Shown in pieces: positions 10,635 to 21,510 of a stretch of DNA of 64,000 nt (within the stretch, counting starts at the first letter, position 1; each line of letters opens with the position of its first letter). The DNA is from Coffea arabica (Eukaryota; Streptophyta; Magnoliopsida; Gentianales; Rubiaceae). The position numbers and the translations under genes were made by a program. Location: assembly GCF_036785885.1 (NCBI RefSeq), contig NC_092312.1, forward strand, positions 10,248,001 through 10,312,000. Reading direction: 5' to 3'. The notes beneath the pieces are model-generated. The model ran no database searches and had not been told where the DNA came from. It was given only the letters and a program-made list of their open reading frames with translations.

Positions 10635-12084
10635 ATTTCAATAAACTTCTTATACCTTCCCAAGGTGGAGCTCCGAATCTATTATTCCAAAATTAACTCT
10701 CCGGAGCTCATAATAAATTTTGTATGCTAAATTTAACTAAATAGTTATCTAATACAACTGAGGAAGGGAAAGGAAAGGAAAGGAAATGTAATGTTCCACA
10801 ATACTCAAAAACAAAAAAAAAACAAAAGAAACTAATTTATACTACTATTTATCAAGTTCCAAACTAACATCCTTTGACCAAGGTGTATTTAAACAAGCCA
10901 AAATAAGTCCACAAACTTGAGCGTATATCTTCACCACTCTCATTTGTATTTCTGTACAAGTGATTTGCTTTTCTCTTTATTTGCATATGCATGTAAAATT
11001 TTTGCTTCAATGTACATGCACATATGTTTTCTTAGTTGAGCAAAATTATCCAGATGGAATCGCGGAGTTTGACCATTGAATTATTAAAAATCTGGTTTTG
11101 ACAACTAAATTATCTAAAATTTAGAGATTTCATACCATTCCATTAGATTTAATCGTTAAATAAGATAGATCTGAGTGCTCATACGATTCACGAGACAAGA
11201 AAAGAGGCATAGTTAACAATCAAATCTAACGGAATTGTTCGAAATCTAAACTTTAAATAGTTCGATGGCATATGTATCTTTCAGTGGTCATCCAATAGTT
11301 CGAAATCTAAACTGAAACGATTCCAAAAGTTCAATGATCATTCAGATAAATTTGCTCTTCTTACTCCCTTACATGCATATGTATGTAGATCTTAGGCTAT
11401 CTTTCTCTAAATAAATCCATCTGATTATTTGAAACTTTCATCTGGATGCAATCCCTATATTTTAGGGCTTTTGGGTGCAAGTAGCATTAATTGGATGCTG
11501 GTGGCAGGCTTTATCTATCTTACTACAAGTTTCATCTACTAATGTTGGCAGTGTGACTAGGAGCACTTTATAAGAAACAGATTTTGCAGCCCATCTTGCA
11601 GCGGTACAGCGCAATGCATGCGAAAATATTTTAGTGTCCACTTTTCCCAACGTATTTTCTGTTATAGGCTTGTATGTATCTATCTAGCACTAATCTTGCA
11701 ACTCTTTATAATGTCGATTTTCCAAATAGTTGATGGTAACAAACTAACTTCTCTCTGAAAATTCAATAGGAAAAGATAAGCACTTGGTCCGTACTTGACA
11801 AAATGTGAGAGTTAAACATTCTGATCAAGTGGCTAACCTGGTCCAATAGCACAAGGAATCAGAAAACTGGCGGTGTCCAATTATTGCTGCAACATTTTCC
11901 AGTCAAATTGAAAGCACTCCACGCTGCTGGCTCTGAATAGCGCACAATCTCTCTCAGTCATGCCTAAAATGAATGAGCAACTCTTACACCTCAATCGCAT
12001 TAGACCATGGGAGGATGCCCAACAAACTCTAACAAAAAGATTCCCTCTTCCCCTTCTCTCTCCCCTACCAGTGTGACCACTAGC
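10635..12084. other. Intergenic, upstream of the DYT1-type gene
   Basis: No gene is seen. It contains a TIR repeat (11037-11357) and, nearer the gene, pyrimidine-rich sequence at 12040-12065. A repeated GAAAG motif (AAGGAAAGGAAAGGAAA) lies at about 10768-10785. Confidence 0.5.
11037..11357. mobile_element. Degenerate TIR element (non-autonomous DNA transposon)
   Basis: The ends are inverted: GAGCAAAATTATC at the left and, read inward from the right, GAGCAAATTTATC. Inside each end lie related phrases (TTTGACCATTGAA / GATCATTGAACTTTTGG). TTCTTA occurs just outside both ends and may be the remains of a target duplication. The superfamily cannot be fixed; a Mutator-like origin is possible. The element is clearly old. 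Confidence 0.5.
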
Positions 12085-12091
12085 TATATAA
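12085..12091 (+). promoter_or_regulatory. TATA box of the DYT1-type gene
   Basis: TATATAA lies 84 bases before the ATG at 12175. With a usual 25-35 base offset, transcription would start near 12115-12120, giving a leader of about 55-60 bases. Confidence 0.6.
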
Positions 12092-12174
12092 ACACACTTT
12101 TCTCTGCTGCGTTTTTTCCTTGTAACTTAAAAAAGTCATTCATAGTAGTGCCCATATAATTTTACTCAAAAGTG

Positions 12175-13276
12175 ATGGCAGGACTTGGCGACTCTCCCTA
12201 CGATGATTATTGCGCATCTGAGTGTGAGGATGAGCACAAGGAGTTTAAATCAAAGAACCTCGAGGCAGAAAGGAAGCGGCGGCGGAAGCTCAGTGATAGG
12301 CTGCTCGAGCTGCGCTCACTAGTCCCAAATATCACCAATGCAATCATCCGAAAACCCTTTTAATTTCTTTGAAATATAATTGTTTCTGTGACCTATCCAG
12401 ATATGATCTCATATATGGATAGGTACAGAAGTTTGAGCTGGAACATGATTTCCACCAGATTGATTTTCTGGATGCAAACTCATTGACCAGTTGCCTAACT
12501 CAAACTTGTATGCTTTGTGCAGATGAACAAGGCTACGATAATAACTGATGCAATAGATTACATCGAGGAGCTACAGAATACGGTGAGAGATCTTAGTGAC
12601 CAACTCTGTCAGATGGACATAACTCTTAAAGAGGACATGGAAAGCCAAAATAAATACGTTACTGATCCTGCGAAAGAAATGAAGAACTGGGGAATTGAGG
12701 TACCACCTTATCAACACCTTAACGGATCTTAGTAGCAATATAATATAATCGTTTTGAAGATTGCAAAACTTTTTTTCCCGTATTTTACCTACTTTATCGC
12801 TGCATTTCTTGCCGGCAACAGACAGAAGTTAAGGTTACTCGCCTTAATGGAGCCAAGCTCTGGATTCAAGTAGTTTTCCAGAAGAAAATTGGAGGATTTA
12901 CTAAATTGATGGAGGCCATTAGTGTCATTGGATATGATCCCAAAGATGTTAGTGTTACTACGGTCAAAGGAGCACTCTGCGTTACTTCTTGTGTCGAGGT
13001 ACGGATTAATTCTCATTTCAGCCGCTTAAAAGTTCAAACTCTTCCTCTAGAATTTGGAATGCGAATCAAACAAGTTAAGTCTTCACCAGGCCTGTGCTAA
13101 TGTCACCAAAGAAAGGCATCAGTCTTTTAGAGTGTTTTTTGCATTGGAATTCATAGTTACCTATGGCCAGAGTATCGATCTCATTCTTTTCTTCTGAATT
13201 TCAGGCAATTCATGATGGATGTGTTGAAGTAGACCAAATCAAAAATTTCTTACTAGAGACCACCAGACGCATATAA
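12175..13276 (+). CDS. DYT1: DYT1-type bHLH transcription factor (tapetum development)
   Basis: Four exons, 12175-12339, 12523-12699, 12822-12998 and 13205-13276, join in frame to 196 residues (Arabidopsis DYT1 has 207). Exon 1 ends inside the bHLH after VPNITN, and exon 2 resumes at MNKATIITDAIDYIEELQ. The basic region NLEAERKRRRKLSDR has Asn in place of the usual His but keeps Glu and Arg, as in DYT1. The C-terminal ACT-like region (WIQVVFQKK, FTKLMEAISVIGYD, VSVTTVKGALCV) and the end VDQIKNFLLETTRR match DYT1 piece for piece. DYT1 works in the anther tapetum with bHLH partners, upstream of AMS and MYB factors. Introns 2 and 3 have GT-AG ends. Intron 1 (12340-12522) ends in AG but has GC, not GT, at the required donor position, and no in-frame GT alternative preserves the domain. 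I chose the ATG at 12175; the GTG three bases earlier is not a start. Confidence 0.88.
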
Positions 13277-15020
13277 TACAGTCGCAGTGATCATTGTGTG
13301 AGCCCTCAGTTGCATGTTTGTCTTGCAACCAGTTAATATCAAATTGGAGTGATCTTCAAATATCCCAAGATGAAGTTCCAAAACAACGCAGGGTTTTAAT
13401 TCTGTTTTCTGCTTCCTATCTGGAATATTTTAAGTGCTCGTTGGAGCTTCAGTCCAAAAATCATGTAATTGCTTTTAACCTAAATGAAAGATGGATAATT
13501 GTAACGATTCGAGTGCTTCCCGAGATAGTTATTGAATTATGAAACTTCATAAGCAGAGAACTTTGAAGTATACAAAAACACAAGAAGAGATTTGGTTAGG
13601 CTAAATCGATAATTGTATACATCTGTTTCTCAGTTTCTCTGCCTCATGCTTGGGATGAACCTCTCAATGGATTGTAGACCTTTAATGGATGCCAACAAAC
13701 TGGTATTGCGAAAAGGTTTCCCATTTCTCCCTTCTTTTGCCATTTTCTCACTCCCACAGAAAATGTTCTGTATAAGTGGGAAAAACATGAAAGGATTAAC
13801 CTGATCCAAATTAAATGACGTATGATATTTTCCTTGGTTCTATTGTGTGTGTAGCTATGTAGTTAATTGATTCCTTTTCTATCTTGATGGTGAAAAAAAA
13901 AACACTAATTCTACATCCTAGAAAGGATTGCAGGACTTAGAGACTCTGCGACAGACTTGGACGCACATGAGATGGTTTCAGCCACAGAGCTGCAGTGCAC
14001 ATTTATCTTTGTACTCCACGACCGCAGCATGAATTTTATGGCTGCTTTTCTGAGTGGAATGGTCAATGCGGTTGCTTATGGTTTCCCTGATTTCATGACC
14101 AAGAAGGAGCAATTGTATATGACAGTAGACATAAACAAGAAAAACTAACCTGCAAGGCAGAAATTTCTTGCTTATGATAGCTAGGTTATTACCATTTACC
14201 AGCTTCCACTTGATGGTCATCTCTAAAGATTGGTTTGATTATTTAGGACTGGAGATTGTGTCAACTGCATAGAGGACATGACGACATTTGCCCTTTTACC
14301 TGCTCTTCCTGAGCATTTTTTGGGGAGAAAGAAAACCACATAGAGATGGTGGGGGCTTTGGCATGGATCATGAGCATATCTCGATCCATATGCTACAGTG
14401 TAAAATTAGAGTAAGATTTTTGGTGTCATTGTATGTGAATAACTTCAGTTTTCAGTTTTCGTATCCTTAATTCTTTGGTGGTGACAGGATTTATCAAGTC
14501 GAATGACATTGATTTATTTCAAGGAATTTAAGAGTTGACAAAACATCACCATCTTTGCAATTCTTGAAGAGAGGGAAGACTACTGTGGTTGCCGAAGTTA
14601 AAGCTCGGCATGCAAATCCACGAACTCCACAATCAAAGTAGAGAATATGTAAACATATATATCTCTGCATCGGCATAGGAAGAACATACAGTCTTACTAT
14701 GATTAATTTTAAATATTGTCTCATTATTTGATCTGATTTTTTTTTCACCATAGTCAAATCTAATATTCACGTAATCCATCCAGTAAATTATGGTAAGAAA
14801 CTTAAATCAAGTTTGTCTTTGATCCAACATTTCCGTGGCTAAACTGCTAACCAGGCTAAAAGCAAATGCCAGAGCCTATGAGTTCAAGTCCACGAGAATG
14901 TTTAACAATCACAGAAGAAAGCATGAAATTGGATCGCTATTTTTCCCAAAAAATTTTTTTACGTTTTCTGTAAACACATTTTGTAATCAACTTTTAACCT
15001 CACGTATATCAAATCATTAC
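13277..15020. other. Intergenic with possible gene remnants
   Basis: Downstream of the DYT1-type gene. The first few hundred bases include its 3' untranslated region. Two patches look faintly coding on the plus strand (13936-14148 and 14506-14640), but I cannot connect them into a gene. The stretch at 14945-15020 resembles a decayed MITE end. Confidence 0.4.
14506..14640 (+). pseudogene. Coding-like C-terminal fragment, unidentified
   Basis: One plus-strand frame is open from about 14506 to a TAG at 14638-14640. It reads like a real, basic protein tail: DKTSPSLQFLKRGK, then TTVVAEVKARHANPRTPQSK. Codon choice is better than in the surrounding DNA, and an AG acceptor-like site follows a T-rich stretch near 14523. 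I do not recognise the family and find no matching upstream exons, so it could be the last exon of an unrecognised gene or a relic. Chance is also possible. Confidence 0.3.
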
Positions 15021-15220
15021 AGTACATTTTTCTACAAAAATTCTATGAAAATAGCAATCCAAACGGGCTCTTAGTTTCCTTGCACAGAATAATTCTTCAT
15101 TATATGGGCAATCTTGGGACAGTACATTTTTCTACAAAAATTCTATGAAAATAGCAATCCAAACGGGCTCTTAGTTTCCTTGCACAGAATAATTCTTCAT
15201 TATATGGGCAATCTTGGGAC
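15021..15220. repeat. Exact 100-base tandem duplication
   Basis: The block at 15021-15120 is repeated without any difference I can see at 15121-15220. The first copy begins inside a decayed MITE-like end (AGTACATTTTTCTAC). An identical pair implies a very recent duplication or an assembly artefact. Confidence 0.9.
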
Positions 15221-15522
15221 TTGCGGGTCAAAAGGCAGTCGTGTTTAACCTCGCATTATTCTATTTCTGACCAGCCCTCCATCCAAGAGTGTTCAAGGAA
15301 GATCCAATGAATCTCAATATCCCAGAACGAACTTCCCCAAACCACACCTCCCTTGGTAAATTACCACCATAAGATCCAAAGATACAGCCCATTCCAAATG
15401 GAAATCTGAAATCATTATGTAAGTTTTAAAGTTCGAAGTCACTGAAGCTTCACCTACTTTCTCTTAAAATATTCCAAACAAAGGCGCGCTCAGGAATTTT
15501 TTCCTGTTTCGTCTACCATGCA

Positions 15523-15529
15523 TATAAAT
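15523..15529 (+). promoter_or_regulatory. TATA box of the small membrane protein gene
   Basis: TATAAAT lies 61 bases before the ATG at 15584, so the leader is only about 30 bases. Two ATGs at 15570 and 15574 lie in other frames. The second opens a five-codon uORF whose stop overlaps the main start, so leaky scanning may limit translation. Confidence 0.5.
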
Positions 15530-15583
15530 CTACTCATTGATTCAGTGAACTAAGAAAACATTCTTCTGCATGCATGACCTCTC

Positions 15584-15910
15584 ATGGCTAGGCTTCTTCT
15601 GGTTTCTCTTGTGTTATCTGAGCTATGCATCTTTATCGGATATGCGCACGGCACCAGAAGAGTAGGAGCCTTTCCAAACATCGCAGCTCCTATTCCTTCT
15701 CCAGCTCCAGCTCCAGCTCCATCAGGTGGTAGAATGAACCCGGGATCAAATGAATATCCTGCGATCACGCATATAAGAAGCAGACACCATTTTTTCGACA
15801 AATCTGTGGCTGGTGGAGACATGATCCTTGGTGGATTTGCTATTTCTTTGGCTGTTGCGATTTTTTGTTATATCCGTGTAACAAGAAACAATCAGAAACA
15901 TCACGGCTGA
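15584..15910 (+). CDS. Small secreted Pro/Ala-rich type I membrane protein
   Basis: An intronless gene of 108 residues. Residues 1-23 are a signal peptide (MARLLLVSLVLSELCIFIGY, then AHG). A short ectodomain contains PSPAPAPAPAPS-type Ala-Pro repeats at about residues 38-48, the kind of sequence that is hydroxylated and arabinogalactosylated in plants. A hydrophobic segment at about 80-96 (MILGGFAISLAVAIF) forms a membrane span, followed by a basic tail of about 13 residues. Because a charged tail follows the span, it is more likely a type I membrane protein than a GPI-anchored AGP peptide. It resembles small AGP-like membrane proteins of plants; I cannot assign a named gene or function. The TATA box and good codon use support it being real. 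Confidence 0.72.
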   Translation: MARLLLVSLVLSELCIFIGYAHGTRRVGAFPNIAAPIPSPAPAPAPSGGRMNPGSNEYPAITHIRSRHHFFDKSVAGGDMILGGFAISLAVAIFCYIRVTRNNQKHHG

Positions 15911-17045
15911 GAGTCTAGACTGATGCCTTTATTGGTTCTAAGTTTGTAGAGGTTTTAGAAGCATAGGCACCAAAGGTAGAAGATGAGATGATTCACAAAG
16001 TGTCGACTCGTAGTAGATTTGCAGAAGAAATTTTGTCTATTAAATTCTCTTTGCCTCCCCTATTCTTGTAGTTTTTTTTTTTTAAATTGTTTTTTTCAGG
16101 TTAGGATCGATGATTAATTTCTCTTTCATTAGATTTCATCTATTGATGTTACCTGTGAGATCTGAACAATAAATAATCAGTGAGATTCAGTAAAATAACA
16201 GATCATGACTTTAAAAGATATAATCACTTCTCTTTTTTTTTTTTTTTTGGCATTTTTTGCACATAGTTTCCTTTCGTAATATTATGAGATTTAATCATAT
16301 ATCCTGCTAGGGATTGAATACAATGAAGCTAATCCTCATTCAGTCATCTCCAATTTTAATTTTTTTTTTTTTAGGTTAGTCTCTTGTTTTAATTTTATCA
16401 CCCTAAATAATTCAGACGCGCTCTCTCTCCCATAGGATAGAAATAATGTAGATTATTCAAAAAATAAATAAATAAATAAATTAGTTCCATGTCCCTGGAA
16501 CGACTCCTAATAAAAGCAGGTCTGGACTATGGTACTTGTAGATGGGTTATGGACCAATGCGATTTTTTGGGATTGTAATGATGGGCTTGCTGCTATTGGG
16601 AACCATATGGGTTGCTATGCCGGTCCCTCTCTTCTCCAATTCTTCCCTTAAAAAAAAAAAATTAAACAAGTCAACAACAACCAAACCAATTTAAACAATC
16701 ATAAATCATACCTTCATCAGATTTCACTCTCTTTCTACTCAAAGACCACTTGCTTTGCATTTCATGGTTGATGAAGCATCACGTAACAAATAGTTCCACA
16801 AGTAATGTAAACAGGTTGTGCTAAAATATCTTGCTTTTCTTTTAACCTTTGCAATATGATTAGACCAGCGATCAACAATGTACGTTTTATTTTATTTAAC
16901 CCATCAGTAATGAAATCAATTTTTTTTTTTTTTTGGGAGAGGGGGTGGGTGTAGGGGTAAGGGGTATAATCAGTCACGACACAATCACGAGCCTTCTAAT
17001 TAGTTTTTTTTTTCCTAATAATAACAATCTACATTACTCGTATCC
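15911..17045. other. Intergenic
   Basis: Contains the 3' untranslated region of the small membrane protein gene and several T-runs (near 16071, 16231, 16358 and 16921). A short AAAT microsatellite lies near 16461-16480. No gene is seen. Confidence 0.5.
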
Positions 17046-17052
17046 TATGGGG

Positions 17053-17595
17053 TAGGGATGCTATTGAACCGAGTCGAGATTGAGTAGCACCATGCTTGAA
17101 CTCGAACTCGATTACTATCAGTGCCACTTGAGTTCGAACAAGTATATAAATTTGAGATTGAACTTGATTCGACATAATAGAAATTAAGCTCAAACTCGAT
17201 TCGTTTGAACTCGAGTAAACTGCAAGCCTTATTGAGCTCAAGCTCGAGTTTTTCTTTTCTTTTTTTTTTTTAATTTTTTACATTTTAGATTTATCAGATA
17301 ACCATTTTGCCATTCATCACTATTTTCACTGAACATTACTTCATGTAAATTTATTAAAATACGGGCCCATAATAGCCATTTCATAATTAAAATATATAAT
17401 ATATAAATAATATAGATACTCGATTAAGTTCGTCGAGCACTCGAGCAGTTATTACTGATGCTCGAACTCGACTCATTACACAAAGTGAGTAACTCAACCT
17501 AGAGTTTGAGCTCGAATTCGATCAAATCGACTTCGATCCAAACTTTTGATCCTGACAAGCTACTCGCAAGAGGTTTGATTTGCCTGCATCCCTAT
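17053..17595. mobile_element. hAT-like MITE rich in CTCGA words
   Basis: The ends are short inverted repeats, TAGGGATGC on the left and GCATCCCTA on the right. TATGGGG is repeated outside (17046-17052 and 17596-17602), a 7-8 base target duplication as made by hAT transposases. The interior is dominated by repeated GAACTCGA/GCTCGAGTT words near both ends and an AT-rich middle. There is no transposase. Confidence 0.65.
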
Positions 17596-17602
17596 TATGG
17601 GG

Positions 17603-18844
17603 AGGAGGTGGAGTTCAATTGGACTTGTATAGGAACTCGGGGGTGAACCTTCGTGTCTGGCAATTAGTCAAAGAAACTCGAAATCATTTAGTCTTAAGAA
17701 AGCTGAACCAACATTGACCTCACCACCTAATACATGCATTCAAATATTCCTTCTAAAATACCCAAATTAAACATTTCAACTGATACTTTCACTTTCAATC
17801 ATAATTTTCTAACCACATCTCTGGACCCAAAGCTGGCACTAGGTCATAAAGATATAAAAAATCCAAGCACAGAAACAAACACATGAATTCACAGCCGTTG
17901 GTCTGCCAAAAGCTTAAGAAGAAAAATAATCCTTGGACCCACAATGCCGTTCCTAAAGCTATAATATTGTCATGCAAATAAATTATACCATTTGCCAACC
18001 ATTTCAAAAGGGCATCCAGGACAGAAGACTATAATGTGTCAGTGGTCTGGGACAGCTCTGTTTCTTGTTCAGGACTGTTATATCTGTGCCTTCACCAATC
18101 ATTTTTCTGACAATTCTTGAAGCTGTGTCCTTCGTTCGGCCGAGGCAATTGTCATCGGACAAAATGGTTGTCTCACAAAGGTGGAATTATCCATCAGTCA
18201 TGTATACATACACATGACTGGTTATGTGTTTCCAAACAACAGCCGAGGCCTGTTAAACAATTCACGGTGCAGATACTGTTCATAATTCAACATTGACTAT
18301 TTAAAATTGTTTGGATCTTGTGACCTACAAAAATTCGATCCGAATTGGTAACTAGAAATGTCTTTTAGGTGTACAATTTATCTTAATTTCTTTGAAATGG
18401 TCAATTGCTGTAAATCATTTGAGAGCTAAGACCTTGAATATATTTCGTTTGGCATAGTTTGCTGCACACTAAAACAAACACTTACGTCACTGTTTTGCTT
18501 TAGGGGTTCATTCTTCTATGACAATGACGATTTGTTTCTTTTTTTTTTTTTGGCTTTCAGTGGCGATAGAATCCAAATGCAGAAAAAAAAAAAAAAAACT
18601 CTGAGAGCAGAATATGATAACTGATAAGCTCTAATGAGACCCTTCTAGATCGAGTTTGGGAAGCGGTTGCAAAGCATTGCAAGGCTCAAACTTCAGTCAT
18701 TTCTTAGTCAGTTCTTTTTACATTTCTATAGCCATCTACATGACAATCCCAGTCATTCTTTTCTTCAGTTTCACAAACACAGATGCAACACCAAGATCAG
18801 ATCATATCAAAATTATGGCTGAAGTTGAGCAATCAATTAGTCCT
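17603..18844. other. Intergenic
   Basis: No convincing gene. T- and A-runs occur near 18537-18552 and 18582-18598. The open frame 18656-18865 starts at TTG and has no family resemblance. The right end abuts the putative last exon of the DUF538 gene. Confidence 0.5.
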
Positions 18845-19705
18845 CTATCTCTGAACTTGAATTAATCCCTTCTCGCCATCAATCTTCTCCTCCACCTCAT
18901 CTGCATTTCAAATCAAATTTATAAAATTAAACAATATTAAATTGATGCATTATACTACTCATTTCGACAAAATTTTTTTTTTAAAAAAAAGCATTTTGCT
19001 TCTCTATCAGAATTTAAAGGAAATTGGAATCTATTTTCTAAACGTAAATGCAGCATAAATTCCAATTTCATCAGAGAACCATAAACAGCCTAATATTTGC
19101 AATCTTCTTCTTCTTCTTCTTTATTTTTCGCTTCTAGAAAAAAAAAATAAAGAAAAGATAATCAGAGAGACTAGAGAATTTCAGAAGAATAAAAACAAAA
19201 TTTGCTACGATATAGATGAAGGTAAGAAAACTGAAGAATGGGATTAAGAGAAAACATTACTTTGAGGATTGCAAACAGGAGGCTCTTCAAAGAGAGAAAG
19301 GGACATCTGTCTGTGAGCCAAGCCAATATCAAAGAGAATGAGGCCGGAAGAAGGATCATAAACTATGATATCTTTCACAGGCAACCACAAAAACAGCTCT
19401 TCTTGAGACAAACCCTCCACCCCGGTAAGTCCACCGTAGGTAAGATTAGCTCTAACCACGCTGTCAAAGAAAACCCTGGTCTCAAACTTGGCCACACATG
19501 GCTTGTCCAAGTAAACCTGAAGAAGCCCATCTTCATCAAGATCATATGATTTTACTACATCTTTAGGGAAAAGTCCGGCCGGCAAGCCTTGGCTGACGAG
19601 GAGCTCATGGATTGACCCTGATGCAAGAGGAAGAAGAAGAAAGAGGTGCAGAAGAAGTTCAGATGTCAGGTATGGCGTGAGGTGGTTTTTGCGAAAGGTG
19701 GCCAT
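18845..19705 (-). CDS. DUF538 family secreted protein
   Basis: Residues 1-31 form a signal peptide with a hydrophobic core (LLLHLFLLLPLASG). They are followed by one DUF538 domain, about 34-142: LLVSQGLPAGLFPKDV, the YDLDEDG turn, the DKPC segment, LTYGGLTGV, LWLPVKDIIV and LILFDIGLAHRQ. DUF538 proteins are plant-specific and secretory; some affect trichomes and some are stress-induced, but the biochemical role is not settled. Read without splicing, the frame stops at 19244 after VCNPQSNVFS. A good GT donor at 19260 and a TGCAG acceptor ending at 18901 would instead join exon 1 (19261-19705) to a small exon 2 (18845-18900), giving an acidic/basic tail NEVEEKIDGEKGLIQVQR. I prefer the spliced form, but cannot prove it. 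An upstream TATA box agrees with this strand. Confidence 0.82.
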
Positions 19706-19808
19706 GGGTGAGGAAAGTAGGATAAAAAACTTGGCTTAAGACTATATGAAGTAGGAAGGCAAAAGAGTGGACTGTAACAGGGTTTACGGTGTGAATTGAA
19801 CGGGCCAC

Positions 19809-19815
19809 TTATATA
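19809..19815 (-). promoter_or_regulatory. TATA box of the DUF538 gene
   Basis: On the minus strand this reads TATATAA, about 104 bases before the ATG at 19705. Predicted transcription start near 19780, leader about 75 bases. Confidence 0.55.
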
Positions 19816-20190
19816 CTATGTTTATTTCTTTAATTTTCGTCGTAGACTGTTGAGATATTAATATTTGCCAAGCTTTTAAGTCTCTTAGTTAGATTTGCAT
19901 AATTATTAAAGGTTTCAAAAGTATTTCTATTTTGCGGCTAGAATCGTGAGTAATAAAATAAGGTACTCATTTTTTTCAAATAAATGTTGTGATTTAATTT
20001 TCAAGGATTTGTTCCCTATCTCCGCAAATTAATAGTTGTAAATTTTATTTCCAACAAAAAAAATTTGGACATAGTTCTCAATTACGTATTTGTCATGTCT
20101 ACCACATTTAATAGTTGGCATTCTTTCTTGGAATATAATTTTGTGGTTTAATTTTCAAACAAAAAATTTCTTGTCTTGAAAATTATTACA

Positions 20191-20336
20191 TGTTTGGATT
20201 GAGATGATTTCAAATAAAATAATTTACTTCACAAATTCCAATCACCTTTTTATTTTTCCAATCACCTTTTTCATCTCACATACATCACATCACAAAAAGT
20301 GCTACAGTAATTATTTCAAATAAATCATCCAAATAA
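20191..20336. mobile_element. MITE of the TGTTTGGAT family, copy A
   Basis: Starts TGTTTGGATTGAGATGATTT and ends near AAATCATCCAAATA, an imperfect inverted repeat. The middle carries CACCTTTTTATTTTTCCAAT and CATCACAAAAAGTGCTACAG, shared with two elements at 31815-32179. No coding content. Confidence 0.6.
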
Positions 20337-20639
20337 ACTCCTAACCTATAAAAGTGTTACAGTATTTTTTTCTAAAATAGTATTCCTAATGGTTATTTAG
20401 TTTTCAATTAATCTTTTCTTTGTATCTATCAATCAGTGGTATTGGTTTCTTTTATTAACATAGGTCTAGTAAATTTCTTAACAAATTTTTGTTGTATTCC
20501 TCATCAAATTGAGTGTCTTGCTTAAGTCCTCAAGGGTTTTTTCATCGACTAATTGTTATCTCCAATAAGACTTTTTATGTATGCATTTCTATTTTTTGCA
20601 AATATTATGGTGGAAATTGAATTGGTGGCGGTCTCTTTT

Positions 20640-21510
20640 ACAAAATAAATTACATGGTTTAATTTTCAACGACTTTGTTTGTCATATCTCTAATAATTAA
20701 CTTTTTTTATTTACCGGTTTCTGATTCAATGACTTTGTTTGTCGTATCTCTAATAATTATCTTGTTTTATTTATCGATTTCTAATTCAATGACTTTGTTT
20801 GTCATTTCTCTAATAATTAACTTGTTTTATTTACCGATTTCTAATAAATATAAACGTTAATTCTCAACAACTTATTTTTCATATATCTGAAAATTAACAA
20901 TAATAATTCATTTTTATGAAAAATGTTATGGTCCAACTTTAAATTACGTTTTTCCCCGCGTCTTTTATAATTAATTATTTTTGGCTTCTTATTTTTAGTA
21001 AAATTTAGAGTAAACTCTCTACGACTTTGTTATCGTGTCTCTAAGAAATAATAGTACATATTTAATTCTCAATGAATTCTTTGTTGTATCTTTGAGATTA
21101 ATTTTACACGTTTCCTTTTTATAATTGTCGTACTTTAATTGTCGACTAAGTTTGTCACGTTTTCAACATTTATAGTTTTAGTTTCTTATTTTAATAAAGA
21201 CATAGGTTCAATTCTCGGCAATTTACTTTTCATGTCTCTTGGATTTAATAATTCTAATTACCTTTTTATATTGAATTTTGAAGTTAAATTCTCAACCACT
21301 CTTTTTCGTGCTTCTAATAATTGGTTAGTTTTGCTTTGCAACTTTTGACCAGAATTGAGTTTTAATTCTCAATGTCCATTTTTGTGTTTTATAAGGATCA
21401 ATAGTTTATATAATATTTTTGAAAGTTTAATTTTGGACAAGATTTTTGTTATGTCTCTCATTAATTTTGAGGAGCATAATTTAATTCTTAACAATTATTA
21501 GCCAATTAAC
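20640..21510. repeat. Degenerate minisatellite-like tandem array
   Basis: Three well-preserved units of about 62-65 bases lie at 20665-20850, each with CAATGACTTTGTTTGTC, TCTCTAATAATTA and TTTATTTACCGATTTCT. Further units, progressively decayed and irregularly spaced at about 65-120 bases, continue to about 21510. They are recognisable by TTTAATTCTCAA, a CGACTTTGTT-like word and TGTCTCTAA. Weaker traces are visible to the left back to about 19950. The array is extremely AT-rich and has no coding capacity. Confidence 0.65.

Noticed and set aside
18656-18865. 69-codon plus-strand frame
   Set aside because: It starts at TTG, overlaps the probable last exon of the DUF538 gene on the other strand and has no homology that I recognise.
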